Source: Brevibacillus porteri
Lineage (GTDB): Bacteria > Bacillota > Bacilli > Brevibacillales > Brevibacillaceae
DNA length: 64,000 nucleotides
Direction of reading: 5' to 3'
Assembly (NCBI RefSeq): GCF_003013475.1
Contig: NZ_PXZO01000038.1
Location: 62,001-126,000, forward strand
This document shows positions 1-9,370 of the stretch, piece by piece. Numbering within the stretch: the stretch's first letter is position 1; every line of letters begins with the position of its first letter. Under the pieces are notes generated by a model that had not been told where the DNA came from, made no database searches, and was given only the letters and a program-made list of their open reading frames with translations. The position numbers were made by a program, and so were the translations under genes.

Positions 1-209
1 AAATAGCAAGCCCTAAAATGGTGGAGATGGATAAGCACAACTGTCCTTTGCCCGGACACAGATGTCTCATACCTGTCTGGATTTGAGAAGGTCGAGACAG
101 CTTGTCGCTTGTAAAAACGACGTGTGGCAAGGGGGGATTCGTTTGGTATCCAACTTGCAAAGCATTTTCCTGAATGCGGATGCAATTGTAAAGGAAGGGA
201 GAGAATGGC

Positions 210-980
210 TTGGATATGCGGGAAGTGGTTGCCATTGTAACGGGTGGTGCTTCCGGTTTGGGAGAAGCCGCTGTGAGGAATGTAGTTCAACACGGGGGAA
301 GAGTAGCCATTCTTGATTTGACGGTGGAGAAGGGGCAAGCGCTGGCGAATGAGCTGGGGCGCGAAAATGCTTTGTTCGTGCATACGGATGTCGTGAGTGA
401 GGCGAGTGTACGCGATGCAATCGATCAGGCTGCTGGCACATTCGGTACGATTCACGCCGTGGTCAACTGTGCGGGGATCGGTTTGGCACAAAAAACGCTG
501 TCGCGAAGCGGTCCACATTCACTGGAATCCTTCAGCAAAGTCATTTCAGTCAATCTGATCGGTACTTTTAATGTCATTCGGTTGGCAGTGGAGCAAATGG
601 CAGGAAACGAGCCGAACCAACAGGGGGAGCGGGGTGTCATCATCAATACCGCATCGGTGGCAGCTTTTGAAGGGCAGGTGGGGCAGGTTGCCTATAGCGC
701 CTCCAAAGGCGGAATCGTAAGCATGACCCTGCCACTAGCAAGAGACCTGGCTTCGTATGGCGTACGCGTGATGGCAATTGCTCCGGGTCTATTTGACACG
801 CCGATGTACGACCAACTGCCTCGCTCTGTAAAAGATGCGTTGGGTGCGACTGTTCCTTTTCCCGCACGCATGGGTGATCCGAAAGAATACGCGATGCTCG
901 TGAACAGCATCATCACCAATTCGATGTTGAATGGTGAAACGATCCGGCTGGATGGGGCAATCAGGATGGCACCGAAATAG
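210..980 (+). CDS. HSD10-type 3-hydroxyacyl-CoA dehydrogenase (short-chain dehydrogenase)
   Basis: A 256-residue cytosolic SDR oxidoreductase. Visible are the Rossmann glycine motif ([11 protein letters not shown], residues 10-20), the NCAGIG loop, and a catalytic Ser with YSASK. The C-terminus (PGLFDTPMY, then RLDGAIRM) matches the HSD10 / type II 3-hydroxyacyl-CoA dehydrogenase subfamily. It therefore probably oxidises a 3-hydroxyacyl-CoA in fatty-acid or branched-chain amino-acid breakdown using NAD+. A GGGAGAG SD lies 6 nt before the TTG at 210, and the in-frame ATG at 216 is the alternative. It is followed by marR, which has its own promoter. Confidence 0.85.
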   Translation: MDMREVVAIVTGGASGLGEAAVRNVVQHGGRVAILDLTVEKGQALANELGRENALFVHTDVVSEASVRDAIDQAAGTFGTIHAVVNCAGIGLAQKTLSRSGPHSLESFSKVISVNLIGTFNVIRLAVEQMAGNEPNQQGERGVIINTASVAAFEGQVGQVAYSASKGGIVSMTLPLARDLASYGVRVMAIAPGLFDTPMYDQLPRSVKDALGATVPFPARMGDPKEYAMLVNSIITNSMLNGETIRLDGAIRMAPK

Positions 981-990
981 AGAAGACGTG

Positions 991-1020
991 TTGACAAGAA
1001 AATAGTTAGGTGCCATACTA
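991..1020 (+). promoter_or_regulatory. marR promoter with overlapping palindromic operator
   Basis: A perfect -35 TTGACA (991-996) is followed after 17 nt by a -10-like CATACT (1014-1019). The -10 lies inside an 18 bp palindrome, TAGTTAGGTGCCATACTA (1003-1020), of the TAGT-N2-GG-N2-CC-N2-ACTA type. A close relative of this palindrome recurs at 1614-1631. An operator covering the -10 predicts that the MarR protein represses its own gene. Confidence 0.65.
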
Positions 1021-1025
1021 TATCT

Positions 1026-1556
1026 ATGACAAACCATTCAAACGGAAGAAAACAAGAAGAAGCGATCCCATCGCTTGTTCAATCGCAGCGCCAGATTGAT
1101 CAGTATGGACTCGATGTTGATGCGCAAGCTGTACTCGTCGCCGCTAGGCTGATGGAGGCAGGAGCCAAGCTTGGGCATGCGGCCGAAATACATTTTGCCA
1201 GATTCGGCTTATCAACGGGACGATATCGCTTATTGGCAGACCTCGAAGATAACGGTGGGGAAGTGCTGCCGTCACAATTGGCAGAGCATCTGGGGGTAAC
1301 ACGGGCTACTGTTACTGGTCTGATCGACATCCTGGAGCGCGATGGCCTTGTTTCCCGACGAGCGAGTGCAAAAGATGGCAGGCAAAAATCGGTCATTTTA
1401 ACGGAGCTCGGTGCTAGCAAGCTGCGTGAAATGGCGCCTGAGCACTTTGCGAGATTGGAAGCGATGGTCGGATTGCTCAATACCGAGGAGCGCAGTGTGT
1501 TTCTCGACCTGCTGGGCCGCGTGACACAAGGCATCTCGGCGCTGACAGACGAATAG
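1026..1556 (+). CDS. MarR-family transcriptional regulator
   Basis: A 176-residue winged-helix regulator, slightly longer than the usual ~145 because of a polar N-terminal tail of about 35 residues. The helix-turn-helix is LAEHLGVTRATVTGLIDIL (about residues 87-105), and the wing carries the family's DGR motif (SAKDGRQKS). MarR proteins bind as dimers to 16-20 bp palindromes and usually release DNA on binding a small ligand. Two similar palindromes bracket this gene, which suggests autoregulation and control of the downstream membrane-protein/NmrA pair. The ligand cannot be inferred. Confidence 0.9.
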   Translation: MTNHSNGRKQEEAIPSLVQSQRQIDQYGLDVDAQAVLVAARLMEAGAKLGHAAEIHFARFGLSTGRYRLLADLEDNGGEVLPSQLAEHLGVTRATVTGLIDILERDGLVSRRASAKDGRQKSVILTELGASKLREMAPEHFARLEAMVGLLNTEERSVFLDLLGRVTQGISALTDE

Positions 1557-1578
1557 TAAGCAGCAGGAAAGTTGTAAA

Positions 1579-1608
1579 GCGGGCTAGGTAGCTAGCCCAT
1601 TTTCATTC
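1579..1608 (+). terminator. marR terminator
   Basis: The stem GGGCTAG / CTAGCCC (1581-1598) has a four-base loop and is followed by a T-rich but interrupted tract. It lies 25 nt after the marR stop codon. Confidence 0.55.
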
Positions 1609-1613
1609 TTATG

Positions 1614-1631
1614 TAGTTAGGTTCCTAATTA
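1614..1631 (+). promoter_or_regulatory. Second MarR-type palindrome upstream of membrane protein gene
   Basis: TAGTTAGGTTCCTAATTA is a near-perfect 18 bp palindrome. It shares 13 of 18 positions, including the TAGTTAGGT arm, with the palindrome over the marR promoter. It sits between the marR terminator and the SD of the next gene, as expected for an operator of that transcription unit. Confidence 0.55.
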
Positions 1632-1662
1632 TTTTTTAAAAAGGGGAAAGGAGGTGAAACAC

Positions 1663-2151
1663 ATGCATGACCCTGCAAAAGCGGGAGATGTTTATCCGAT
1701 CAAAGGCGCACGTTCGGAACGAAAATCGTTTGTTTTATGGCGAGAAGTAATCATGGCTTATTTGTCTCCTGCGATTATGGCGAGCATAGGGAGATGGATC
1801 ACCGCTGACAAAGGGCTGCAAATAGGGGCATTGACCACGATTGGCGGAACATCCGCATTGATTGCCGCACTCCTTGGGCGATGGTTACAGGGCCGTGGTA
1901 TACATAAACGCTGGGTCACCGACACGCCTCATTTGGCGACGGTAGCGGTTATGGGGATGACAATGGCAGTGATCGGTCTCTTGGCAGCATGGCTAACAAC
2001 GGAGTTACTCGCCATCTCTGCTCCCGGTGAATCGTTGGCTTGGCTAAGTCGTGTCTGGATCGACTTCCCACTGTCAGCGATAATCGCCAGCACGTTAATC
2101 ACTTGGCGTTGGCGTAATGCCATCAATCATGACCATCAAAAAATGAATTAG
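1663..2151 (+). CDS. Small membrane protein, function unknown
   Basis: A 162-residue protein with about three hydrophobic segments: residues ~43-60 (LTTIGGTSALIAALLG), ~80-102 (ATVAVMGMTMAVIGLLAAW) and ~125-145. An arginine-rich tail follows. I do not recognise the family. The ATG at 1663 is chosen because the SD AAAGGAGG (1647-1654) is 8 nt upstream, and the GTG at 1654 lies inside the SD. It is 17 nt upstream of the NmrA-like gene, probably co-transcribed with it, and preceded by a MarR-type palindrome. The context suggests a regulated stress or detoxification unit, but this is inference. Confidence 0.7.
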   Translation: MHDPAKAGDVYPIKGARSERKSFVLWREVIMAYLSPAIMASIGRWITADKGLQIGALTTIGGTSALIAALLGRWLQGRGIHKRWVTDTPHLATVAVMGMTMAVIGLLAAWLTTELLAISAPGESLAWLSRVWIDFPLSAIIASTLITWRWRNAINHDHQKMN

Positions 2152-2168
2152 TTACGGAGGAGATAAAA

Positions 2169-3035
2169 ATGATCGTAGTCATGGGAGCAACAGGAACCAT
2201 AGGTCGTGCACTTTTAGAACGATTGATAGAGCTTGGTGTCCCAACCCGGGCATTGAGCAGAACGCCGGAAAAAATTCAGATGCTAATGGGAGAGCAGGCA
2301 GCATCTACGGTGGAAGTCGCAGCAGTGGAAGCTTCTGACCCTGAATCATTGCGCCGAGCGTTTGCGGGTGGGAATCAGCTCTTCCTTTCCCTTTCAAACA
2401 GTCCCAATCAGGTCGAGCTGGAAACATCGATGATTCGCATAGCAGCTGAGGTTGGAATCCAGCATATCGTGAAAATATCCAGTCCAGCATACGACGAAAA
2501 GGCGCCAGTCGCTGTAGCGGGATGGCACCAGGAAATCGAGAGCGCTTTATCAGAATCGGGTATGAAAAGTACCGTGCTGCGACCGTACGCCTTTATGCAA
2601 AATCTGCTCCGCTTCGCACCGACGATCAAGACGCAACATGGTTTCTTCGGTACGATGGGTGAAACAGCATGCAACTTTATCGATTGCCGGGATATCGCCG
2701 ATGTTGCCGCAAAGGTATTGACCTACCCTGAAAAGGCAGGTCGTGTATACACCCTGACTGGTTCTGAGGTTTTCAGCTATCCGCAAATTGCGAGCAAGCT
2801 GTCCGAGCTGCTCGACCGCCCAATCACGTACATCAACAAGGATAGCGAAGTACTCCGCCGAGATCTGATGGAGTATGGAAACATGCCGGAGTGGCTCGCC
2901 AGTCACGTCGTTGAAATTCAAGCTATGTCAGTAGCGATCCCGGAAAAGCCGACAGATGACGTATGGCGTGTCCTCGGCAGAGAACCTCGCAAGCTGGACG
3001 CTTTTCTGCATGAACATATTGAAAAGTTCCGTTAA
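2169..3035 (+). CDS. NmrA-like / atypical SDR NAD(P)-binding protein
   Basis: A 288-residue protein starting with a Rossmann fold of the atypical SDR type (MGATGTIGRALLERL, GxxGxxG at residues 5-12). The NmrA/quinone-oxidoreductase-2 layout follows: a central KISSP strand, then LRPYAFMQN. Relatives bind NAD(P)(H) and act as redox sensors or reduce quinones and other small molecules. The SD GGAGGAG precedes the ATG. The stop codon overlaps by 4 bp the stop of the convergent LuxR-type regulator. It is probably in an operon with the preceding membrane-protein gene. Confidence 0.85.
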   Translation: MIVVMGATGTIGRALLERLIELGVPTRALSRTPEKIQMLMGEQAASTVEVAAVEASDPESLRRAFAGGNQLFLSLSNSPNQVELETSMIRIAAEVGIQHIVKISSPAYDEKAPVAVAGWHQEIESALSESGMKSTVLRPYAFMQNLLRFAPTIKTQHGFFGTMGETACNFIDCRDIADVAAKVLTYPEKAGRVYTLTGSEVFSYPQIASKLSELLDRPITYINKDSEVLRRDLMEYGNMPEWLASHVVEIQAMSVAIPEKPTDDVWRVLGREPRKLDAFLHEHIEKFR

Positions 3036-5626
3036 TCAACAGCGTTATTTTCTAGCAGCGAAATTTCTTGCGCTTTCAGAAGAGCTTGTGTGCGATTGGT
3101 GACACCGAGCTTGCCATATATCCGATGTAGGTACACCTTGACCGTCCCGAGCGTATTTCCTAGCTCATCGGCAATCATCTTGTTGGATGCTCCTTGGGCC
3201 AGCATCGAAAGGATGATCATTTCTTTTCCGGTTAGCGGCTCGATCAAGGGAGCTTTTCTTTTCTCCATTTTCTTAGGGAAAAGGGATAGCAGTTGATTGA
3301 CATACGCAGTCGAGACGGACGGACCAGGTAGTTGGGATCGTTTTTTCAAGCGTAGCTGGTAATCGTGCAAGAGGTGAGACATCGCCGTACCTTCGTCCAG
3401 AAAGCTACGGACGTAGCAGTTGTTTCCGCCAATCAAGAGTGCTTCGTGGAGGAAAGCCAGCGCTTCCTTTTTGTTGCCGCACTGCTGGTGGGCGAGCGCT
3501 TGCAGAATGGCGATGTCTACCTGACTGATCAATAGCTCCTCGCGTATACTGGATGGCTTTAGGAGCGCTAAAATACGCAAGGCTTCCTGTTCCTGCTGCT
3601 GGGCGAGCAACAAACGGACATAGGTCAAAACCTCTAATTCTCTTTGAATGCTAGGTTGATTGAAAATGGAGGGGGGAAGCTTGGACAACTCCGCTTTCGC
3701 CAAAGCGATGTCCCCTTCCTGGATCGCGATGTGTGCGAGAAATGCTTGTAACGGACTAAACCAATACGGAGCACCCCAGCTCGCGACCGTCTCTATCGTC
3801 TCCGAAACAATCTTGCGGGCCGCTGAAAAATTCCCCTCTACCAGCTTGATTTTGGCCGAAGTCAGTACATAAGGGACGAGTAGGCCAGGAATTTGCTTGT
3901 GCAGGGCAACGAAACGAACGCGCTGCAGATACGCAAGGCTCTCTTCCAGCCTGTTTTCCTCATAAAACCCCTCTGCTAATGCCTGAACGACGTACAAATT
4001 AATCAAGGAGTCCTTCCAGCCATGTGCTTCAAGTATGTCGGAGAACTGATTGCCTACAAGCTCTGTCTGATCGGATAGGATTCCTTTTAACCCGAATCTC
4101 GTTCGCCGAATAAATGGTTCTGTCGTGTTGTAATTAAAGTGGTAAAACAATGGACTCTCAGGAAGTCCACCACTTAACTGTGAAGAACTGGCGATCCAGC
4201 GATCAAAATCCATAGTGGCGAACACCAAATTGGCTCGAACAAAAAACAGACCGCTCAAAAACTGCCGATGCTCTGTTGAATCTTCTATGTCAGCAATGCT
4301 TTGCTCCAATTCGGTGAGGGCCAGCTCCGCCCGATCCGTTTGAACACAGGTTACCAAGAGGAACACATAGATCAGGCGAAAAAGTGGTGAGAAATAGTTC
4401 GCGTGATCAGGGATGCTGTCCAGCGTTCTGAGAAAGCTGGAAAACTCGCCGCGTTGAAGCAGTACCGGAATATGTTGCGCAAGGAAGCTTACAGCCAACG
4501 TGTAATCAACAGCGGCAATCGCATGATCGATCGCTTCGTCCATCATTCCACGCTCCGCATAGCTCTCACTGGCTAGCCGGTGCAGCACACGTGCTTCTCC
4601 GGGAGCTGTCTGCTCCAATTGACTGCGCAAAAAATCGGCAAATAAGTGATGGTACCGATACCACGTCCCGTAATCATCCAACGGGATTAAGAAAATGTTT
4701 TGGCGGTGCAAGTGGGTCAGCATTTGTTGGCACTGGGGCAGGCCGGTCAGAGCGCGACACACATGAGCGTCCATTCTCGCCAGCACAGAGGTTTTGAGCA
4801 AGAAGCTGCGCTCCTCTTCCGGGAGTCGCATGATCACTTCATGAAACAAATACTCCGAAATATTGCGATGAGAGCCAGTAAATCCGGCAAAAAATTGATC
4901 GTAGTTCTCCATATTCACGAGTGAAATGGCAGCGAGCTGCAAGCCGGCGATCCATCCCTCTGTACTTTTCACCAGCTGCTCGATTTGCATTTCGGTCAGA
5001 GGTAAATCGTGAACCTGCCGGTAAAAGCTGTCCGTCTCTTGAAGACTGAAAAGAAATTGTCCCGACTCAATATGACATACTTCATGACGTACGTTCCATT
5101 TGACTGTAGAAAAAGGCAACGTGTTGCGACTGGCGATGTACAGATGGACGTGACTCGGAACATATTCCAGAAAATAAGCGAGACTGTTGTGAATCGTCTC
5201 ATCCGAGATCACGTGGTAGTCATCGAGAATGATAGCAAGGGGCTGCGTCGTAGAAGCGAGTTCATTGAGCAGGGAATCGATGAAGGTCAAGATCGAGGTA
5301 TGACTGGTTGCCTTCATGGCTGGTTCCATTCGTTCGGAGAGTTCTGCGAAGTCAGATTCAGACAGTGTAAATACGATGTATCTCCAAAAGCGAATCAAAT
5401 CATTATCCATCTCATCGAGTGAGAGCCATACAGTGGTACCACCGTACTGATGCGCCCATTGACTGAGCAAGGTCGTTTTTCCATACCCGGCTGGGGCGTA
5501 TAACGTGGTCAGTCGGCATTGCAGACCGGCGTCCATTTTTTGCAGTAGTCGGCTCCTGTGAACGCTATTCGATCGAACGGCGGGCATTGCTGTTTTGGTT
5601 TTCAGCATAATGGAATGATGGAGCAT
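3032..5626 (-). CDS. LuxR-family regulator of the MalT / LAL type
   Basis: An 864-residue ATP-dependent transcription activator. Near the N-terminus is a STAND-type NTPase with Walker A PAGYGKTTLL (about residues 46-55) and a Walker B-like LAIILDDYH. A long helical TPR-like region with many Leu/Ala-rich helices follows. The C-terminal LuxR helix-turn-helix spans about residues 795-850 (GKEMIILSMLAQGASNKMIADE, broken here after MIADE; then GTVKVYLHRIYGKLGV). MalT-type proteins assemble when ATP and an inducer are bound. The inducer here is unknown. The gene is monocistronic and convergent with the NmrA-like gene. The SD (AGGACGG) before the ATG at 5626 is weak. Confidence 0.88.
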   Translation of the reverse strand: MLHHSIMLKTKTAMPAVRSNSVHRSRLLQKMDAGLQCRLTTLYAPAGYGKTTLLSQWAHQYGGTTVWLSLDEMDNDLIRFWRYIVFTLSESDFAELSERMEPAMKATSHTSILTFIDSLLNELASTTQPLAIILDDYHVISDETIHNSLAYFLEYVPSHVHLYIASRNTLPFSTVKWNVRHEVCHIESGQFLFSLQETDSFYRQVHDLPLTEMQIEQLVKSTEGWIAGLQLAAISLVNMENYDQFFAGFTGSHRNISEYLFHEVIMRLPEEERSFLLKTSVLARMDAHVCRALTGLPQCQQMLTHLHRQNIFLIPLDDYGTWYRYHHLFADFLRSQLEQTAPGEARVLHRLASESYAERGMMDEAIDHAIAAVDYTLAVSFLAQHIPVLLQRGEFSSFLRTLDSIPDHANYFSPLFRLIYVFLLVTCVQTDRAELALTELEQSIADIEDSTEHRQFLSGLFFVRANLVFATMDFDRWIASSSQLSGGLPESPLFYHFNYNTTEPFIRRTRFGLKGILSDQTELVGNQFSDILEAHGWKDSLINLYVVQALAEGFYEENRLEESLAYLQRVRFVALHKQIPGLLVPYVLTSAKIKLVEGNFSAARKIVSETIETVASWGAPYWFSPLQAFLAHIAIQEGDIALAKAELSKLPPSIFNQPSIQRELEVLTYVRLLLAQQQEQEALRILALLKPSSIREELLISQVDIAILQALAHQQCGNKKEALAFLHEALLIGGNNCYVRSFLDEGTAMSHLLHDYQLRLKKRSQLPGPSVSTAYVNQLLSLFPKKMEKRKAPLIEPLTGKEMIILSMLAQGASNKMIADELGNTLGTVKVYLHRIYGKLGVTNRTQALLKAQEISLLENNAVD

Positions 5627-5853
5627 GTTTGTACCGTCCTATGTATTAGAATCGTATGTGTCCATTATACTTGTTATCGGCAAAAATCGACATTTGAAAA
5701 AAGAAAGAGTCTTTTGTCCCGAGATGCAGGTCCTAAACCGCCATCTTTTGCATGCCAGTCACTTTAAGGCGAGAAATTTCCATGGAAGCTAGACATGCTT
5801 CAACAGGCTTCACATCCCACGCCTTCTAGAATGAAAGCAAAAAGAGAGATGGG

Positions 5854-6927
5854 TTGAGAGGCATGAAGATTGGACGATGGAAACACGCGGTAATCGTGGT
5901 AGCTGCTGTGATGCTCTGTGCTGCAATGGGAACGGAATCTGTCGCGGTCCAGGCGAGCAGCGAAGGGGATGTACAGGAGCAGGATTCTATTCAGGTAGCG
6001 TTTGTCGGGGATATGATTTTGGATAAGAGCGTCGGGAATCAGATCGGGCGGTACGGCGTAGATTATCCGTTTCAAAAAACAGGTGATTTTCTCAAGCAGG
6101 CAGACTTGACGATTGGTAATCTGGAGACACCAGTCAGTACGCGGGGACGTCCGGAGAAAAAGGAATATACCTATCGTGCGAAGCCAGAGTCGTTGCAGGG
6201 GCTCGTGAACGCGGGTTTCGACGTGGTCAATCTGGCGAATAATCATTCGCTGGATTACGGAATGGACGCGCTCTATGACACAATGGAGCATCTGAAAAAG
6301 GCAAAGATCGGTTACGTCGGGGCGGGGAAAAACGAGGAAGAAGCATTCGCACCCTACATCCAAACGATCAAGGGGAAACGCGTGGCAGTCATCGGGATCA
6401 GCCGTGTCCTTCCAAATGAGCGCTGGTATGCGCGAAAAAACAAGCCAGGTCTCGCCCATGCCTACTCTTATGAGCCGATGCTATCCCATGTAAAAAAGGC
6501 AGTGGCGGAGTCAGACATTACGATTGCGGTCATGCACTGGAATCTGGAATATAAGAATTACCCGGAACCATATGCGCGTGAGATGGCGAAAAAGCTGATC
6601 GACAGCGGTGTGGATGCCATTGTTGGGTCGCACAGCCATTCGATTATGGGTGTTGAGTTTTATAAAAAGGCGCCGATCTACTACAGCGTAGGGAATTTTG
6701 TGTTTACCACCTCGCGCAATCCGAAAGGTCGCGAAGCCATGATGGTCCAACTGACATTTTCAAAAGACGGGAGCAAGAGCCGCGTGATCCCGGTGAAGCT
6801 CACGAACGGTCAGCCTGCTCCGATGGACGAGAAAAACAAAAAGCGGATCATCGACAAGCTCAACCGCATTTCCTATGGGGCGAGCGTTGACGCAAAAGGC
6901 GACGTTAGCGAGTCTAAGCCTCAATAG
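5854..6927 (+). CDS. CapA-family secreted metallophosphatase-like protein
   Basis: A 357-residue protein with an N-terminal signal/anchor (residues ~9-30, HAVIVVAAVMLCAAMG, then Ala-rich). The PGA_cap domain found in CapA/PgsA follows: VAFVGDMILD, IGNLETPVS, NNHSLDYG, VIGISRV, MHWNLEY, IVGSHSHSIMG and YYSVGNFVF. The His/Asp residues in these motifs would bind metals in a calcineurin-like fold. CapA proteins take part in poly-gamma-glutamate export, but no capB/capC neighbours are present, so the actual role is open. The TTG at 5854 has GAGAG 5 nt upstream; the ATG at 5863 is an alternative. Confidence 0.82.
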   Translation: MRGMKIGRWKHAVIVVAAVMLCAAMGTESVAVQASSEGDVQEQDSIQVAFVGDMILDKSVGNQIGRYGVDYPFQKTGDFLKQADLTIGNLETPVSTRGRPEKKEYTYRAKPESLQGLVNAGFDVVNLANNHSLDYGMDALYDTMEHLKKAKIGYVGAGKNEEEAFAPYIQTIKGKRVAVIGISRVLPNERWYARKNKPGLAHAYSYEPMLSHVKKAVAESDITIAVMHWNLEYKNYPEPYAREMAKKLIDSGVDAIVGSHSHSIMGVEFYKKAPIYYSVGNFVFTTSRNPKGREAMMVQLTFSKDGSKSRVIPVKLTNGQPAPMDEKNKKRIIDKLNRISYGASVDAKGDVSESKPQ

Positions 6928-7330
6928 CTGGTCTGCGCATCATTTCTCTTCGTGTGAAGTCATACTGCTCGTATAAACCATGAGCATCCCGAGTAGCGAG
7001 TATCATGCTCGTATGACGGATGTCTGGATGTTCCACCATCACTTCCATGAGCCATTTGCTCAATCCCTTACCTCGATGCTCCGGGTCGACGAAGACATCA
7101 CACACCCAGGAAATCGTCGCGTAATCACTCACGACCCGGACGAATCCAGCCTGTCCATCCTCACCGTACAATCCAAAACAGAGTGAATTTTCGATACTTT
7201 TTACGATCATTTCCTTGGAGCGTTCTGACGCCCAATACGTTGTCGACAGCCAATCGCTGATGCGCTCGATATCGAGTAAAGCTTTCTCATCAATGATTTT
7301 GTAAGGCAGTGTCGCGTGTCTTGCTTCCAT
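6914..7330 (-). CDS. GNAT-family N-acetyltransferase
   Basis: A 138-residue GNAT. The acetyl-CoA-binding motif A is visible as VFVDPEHRGKGLSKWLM, followed by a C-terminal ATRDAHGLYEQYDF that matches the motif B 'GLYEKxGF' element. GNATs acetylate amines on small molecules or proteins; the substrate is unknown. The ATG at 7330 follows GGAGGG with 7 nt spacing, so the longer frame to 7399 is rejected. The last 14 bp overlap the end of the convergent capA-like gene. Confidence 0.85.
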   Translation of the reverse strand: MEARHATLPYKIIDEKALLDIERISDWLSTTYWASERSKEMIVKSIENSLCFGLYGEDGQAGFVRVVSDYATISWVCDVFVDPEHRGKGLSKWLMEVMVEHPDIRHTSMILATRDAHGLYEQYDFTRREMMRRPAIEA

Positions 7331-7452
7331 CTGTATCCCTCCGTATATGTATTTACTCCTTTGCTTACGATTCACTATACTCAAGGGACTAGGGCGCATA
7401 AAGGAGAGAAAAGTGAATCTGTACCCACACAGATAACGGGGGAGTGAACGGG

Positions 7453-8835
7453 ATGAAGAATAAATACGAAGTCGTGAAAGACAGCATCAAAGAACAGCTT
7501 CGTACCCATACAATCAAGCCAGGGGAGAAGCTGCCGTCGATTCGTACTGCATCCGAGCGTTGGTCGTGCAGTTTGAATACGGCGATACGGGCGTATCAAG
7601 AGCTGGAGAAGGAGCACTTGATTTATTCCATTCCCAAAAGCGGTTATTACGCGGTCCTTCGCCCTCTTCAAAGTACGCGTTTTCCAGAGGAGCGAATTGA
7701 CTTTACGGCAGCCAGCCCCGACTCAGAAGTTATGCCATTCAAAGATTTCCAGCATTGTTTAAACCGTGCGATTGAATTATATGAAGATCAGTTGTTTTCC
7801 TATTCGGAGCCCCAGGGCTTTTTCTCCTTGCGTCGGGCATTGGAGAGCCATCTCGCCCAATCACAAGTGTTTGCATCCCCTTCGCAAATTTGCGTCGTTT
7901 CGGGAGCTCAGCAAGCGCTGCATCTGCTCGCCTCCATGCCTTTTCCAAATGGAAAGAATGCAGTGCTAGTCGAACAGCCTACCTTTCACGGCATGCTGCG
8001 TTCACTCGAGCTGCTGGGAGTTACCGTTCTGGGCATCCAGCGGACCGCGGCAGGCATCGACATGGATGAGCTGGAGCGGCATTTCCGCAACAATCAAATC
8101 AAGTTTTTCTACACGATTCCCCGGTTTCACAATCCGTTGGGGACAAGCTATTCAACGGAACAAAAGAAACAAATCGCCAAGCTGGCTCAGCGCTACGATG
8201 TATACATTGTCGAGGATGACTATCTGGCGGACATGGAAACCAATCTAAAGACAGACCCGATCTACAGCTACGATCAATCAGGGCGTGTCCTGTACGTCAA
8301 AAGCTTTTCTAAGATCATGCTGCCCGGACTTCGATTGGCGACAGTCGTCCTACCCCCTTCCGTAATGGAAACGTTCCGGTTGTTTAAAGCATCGTGTGAT
8401 TCCAGTACGGCCGTCTTGTCTCAGGCGGCTTTGGAGCTGTATTTGAATTGCGGGATGTACGACCATCATGCTGCTCTTGTCCGGGAACGTTATCGCCTGC
8501 GGATGGAAACATTGGCCGAGTGCTGCCGGCGCTATCTTCCCCCACAGCTTCACACACAAATCGGAACAGGCGGGATTTTTTCGAGAGTGCTGCTTCCTGA
8601 TGAGCTAGACGCTCAGGATATCATTGCCGCGTTACATCAGCAAAACGTGCGGGTCATGTCCACGAACCAGAGCTATTTGCCTACCTTCCCGCGTGAAAAC
8701 GGGTTACGAATTAGTATTATCCAAACAGATGCTGATATGATAGAGAGAGGGATCGCCCTGTTAGCAGAGACGGCTACTGCACTCTTGCAAAAGCAAAAAA
8801 AAGAAGGTCAGTGGCGGATCATCGATTGGATCTAG
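7453..8835 (+). CDS. MocR-type regulator (GntR DNA-binding domain plus aminotransferase domain)
   Basis: A 460-residue chimera. Residues 1-70 form a GntR winged helix (IKPGEKLPSIRTASERWSCS). Residues ~90-450 form a fold-type I aminotransferase domain with a PLP-binding lysine in VKSFSKIMLPGLRL and an NPLG loop. MocR proteins such as PdxR and GabR use PLP as a sensor and activate neighbouring or divergent genes. The nearest divergent gene is the GNAT at 6914-7330, which makes it a plausible target. The ATG at 7453 has GGGGGAG 6-8 nt upstream, so the GTG at 7444 is less likely. Confidence 0.9.
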   Translation: MKNKYEVVKDSIKEQLRTHTIKPGEKLPSIRTASERWSCSLNTAIRAYQELEKEHLIYSIPKSGYYAVLRPLQSTRFPEERIDFTAASPDSEVMPFKDFQHCLNRAIELYEDQLFSYSEPQGFFSLRRALESHLAQSQVFASPSQICVVSGAQQALHLLASMPFPNGKNAVLVEQPTFHGMLRSLELLGVTVLGIQRTAAGIDMDELERHFRNNQIKFFYTIPRFHNPLGTSYSTEQKKQIAKLAQRYDVYIVEDDYLADMETNLKTDPIYSYDQSGRVLYVKSFSKIMLPGLRLATVVLPPSVMETFRLFKASCDSSTAVLSQAALELYLNCGMYDHHAALVRERYRLRMETLAECCRRYLPPQLHTQIGTGGIFSRVLLPDELDAQDIIAALHQQNVRVMSTNQSYLPTFPRENGLRISIIQTDADMIERGIALLAETATALLQKQKKEGQWRIIDWI

Positions 8836-8902
8836 TGGTTATGCATATTTGAGGAATGGGCAGAATGGAGACGTATATCATCACGAAAAGGAGTGATTGT
8901 CA

Positions 8903-9283
8903 GTGCAAGCTATCACTACGTTTCTCATGTTCCATGGACAAGCGGAAGAAGCGATGAAGTTTTACACGTCTATTTTTGATCGCTCAGAAATCAAGCAGGT
9001 TATGCATCACGAGAATGGACAAGTCCTGCAAGCTACCTTCACGTTAAAAGGTCAGACTTTCATGTGTATTGACAATACGAACGGTGACTATCATGCCTTT
9101 ACCCCGGCGATTTCGATGTTTGTGGACTGCGATACAGAGGAAGAGGTTGACCGTGTTTTTGGACAGCTCTCTTCGGATGGACAAGTACTCATGCCGCTTG
9201 GACAATATCCGTTCAGTGGAAAGTTCGGATGGGTCCAAGATCGTTACGGAATATCGTGGCAGATTCATTTACCGAAAAGATGA
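8903..9283 (+). CDS. VOC-family (PhnB-like) protein
   Basis: A 126-residue glyoxalase/bleomycin-resistance fold protein of the PhnB / 3-demethylubiquinone-methyltransferase-like group. It has an N-terminal QAEEAMKFYTSIF, a middle MFVDCDTEEEVDRVF, and the C-terminal FGWVQDRYGISWQI signature. Members of this group rarely have a demonstrated reaction. The GTG at 8903 lies 9 nt after AAAGGAG; the TTG at 8897 is too close to the SD. A clear terminator follows. Confidence 0.85.
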   Translation: MQAITTFLMFHGQAEEAMKFYTSIFDRSEIKQVMHHENGQVLQATFTLKGQTFMCIDNTNGDYHAFTPAISMFVDCDTEEEVDRVFGQLSSDGQVLMPLGQYPFSGKFGWVQDRYGISWQIHLPKR

Positions 9284-9292
9284 TAGTTAAAA

Positions 9293-9325
9293 AGCCGGTA
9301 CACCTCTTGATACCGGCTCTTTTTG
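9293..9325 (+). terminator. Terminator after VOC gene
   Basis: Perfect arms AGCCGGTA (9293-9300) and TACCGGCT (9311-9318) are followed by CTTTTTG, about 10 nt after the VOC gene stop. Confidence 0.85.
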
Positions 9326-9370
9326 TGTTAATTAACGTTGCTGTAGTGGGGGAAGAAGCTATTCATTAAT

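Noticed and set aside
1-209. Search for a gene end or element before the first dehydrogenase
   Set aside because: Only short overlapping frames without SD or motifs are seen; nothing can be supported.
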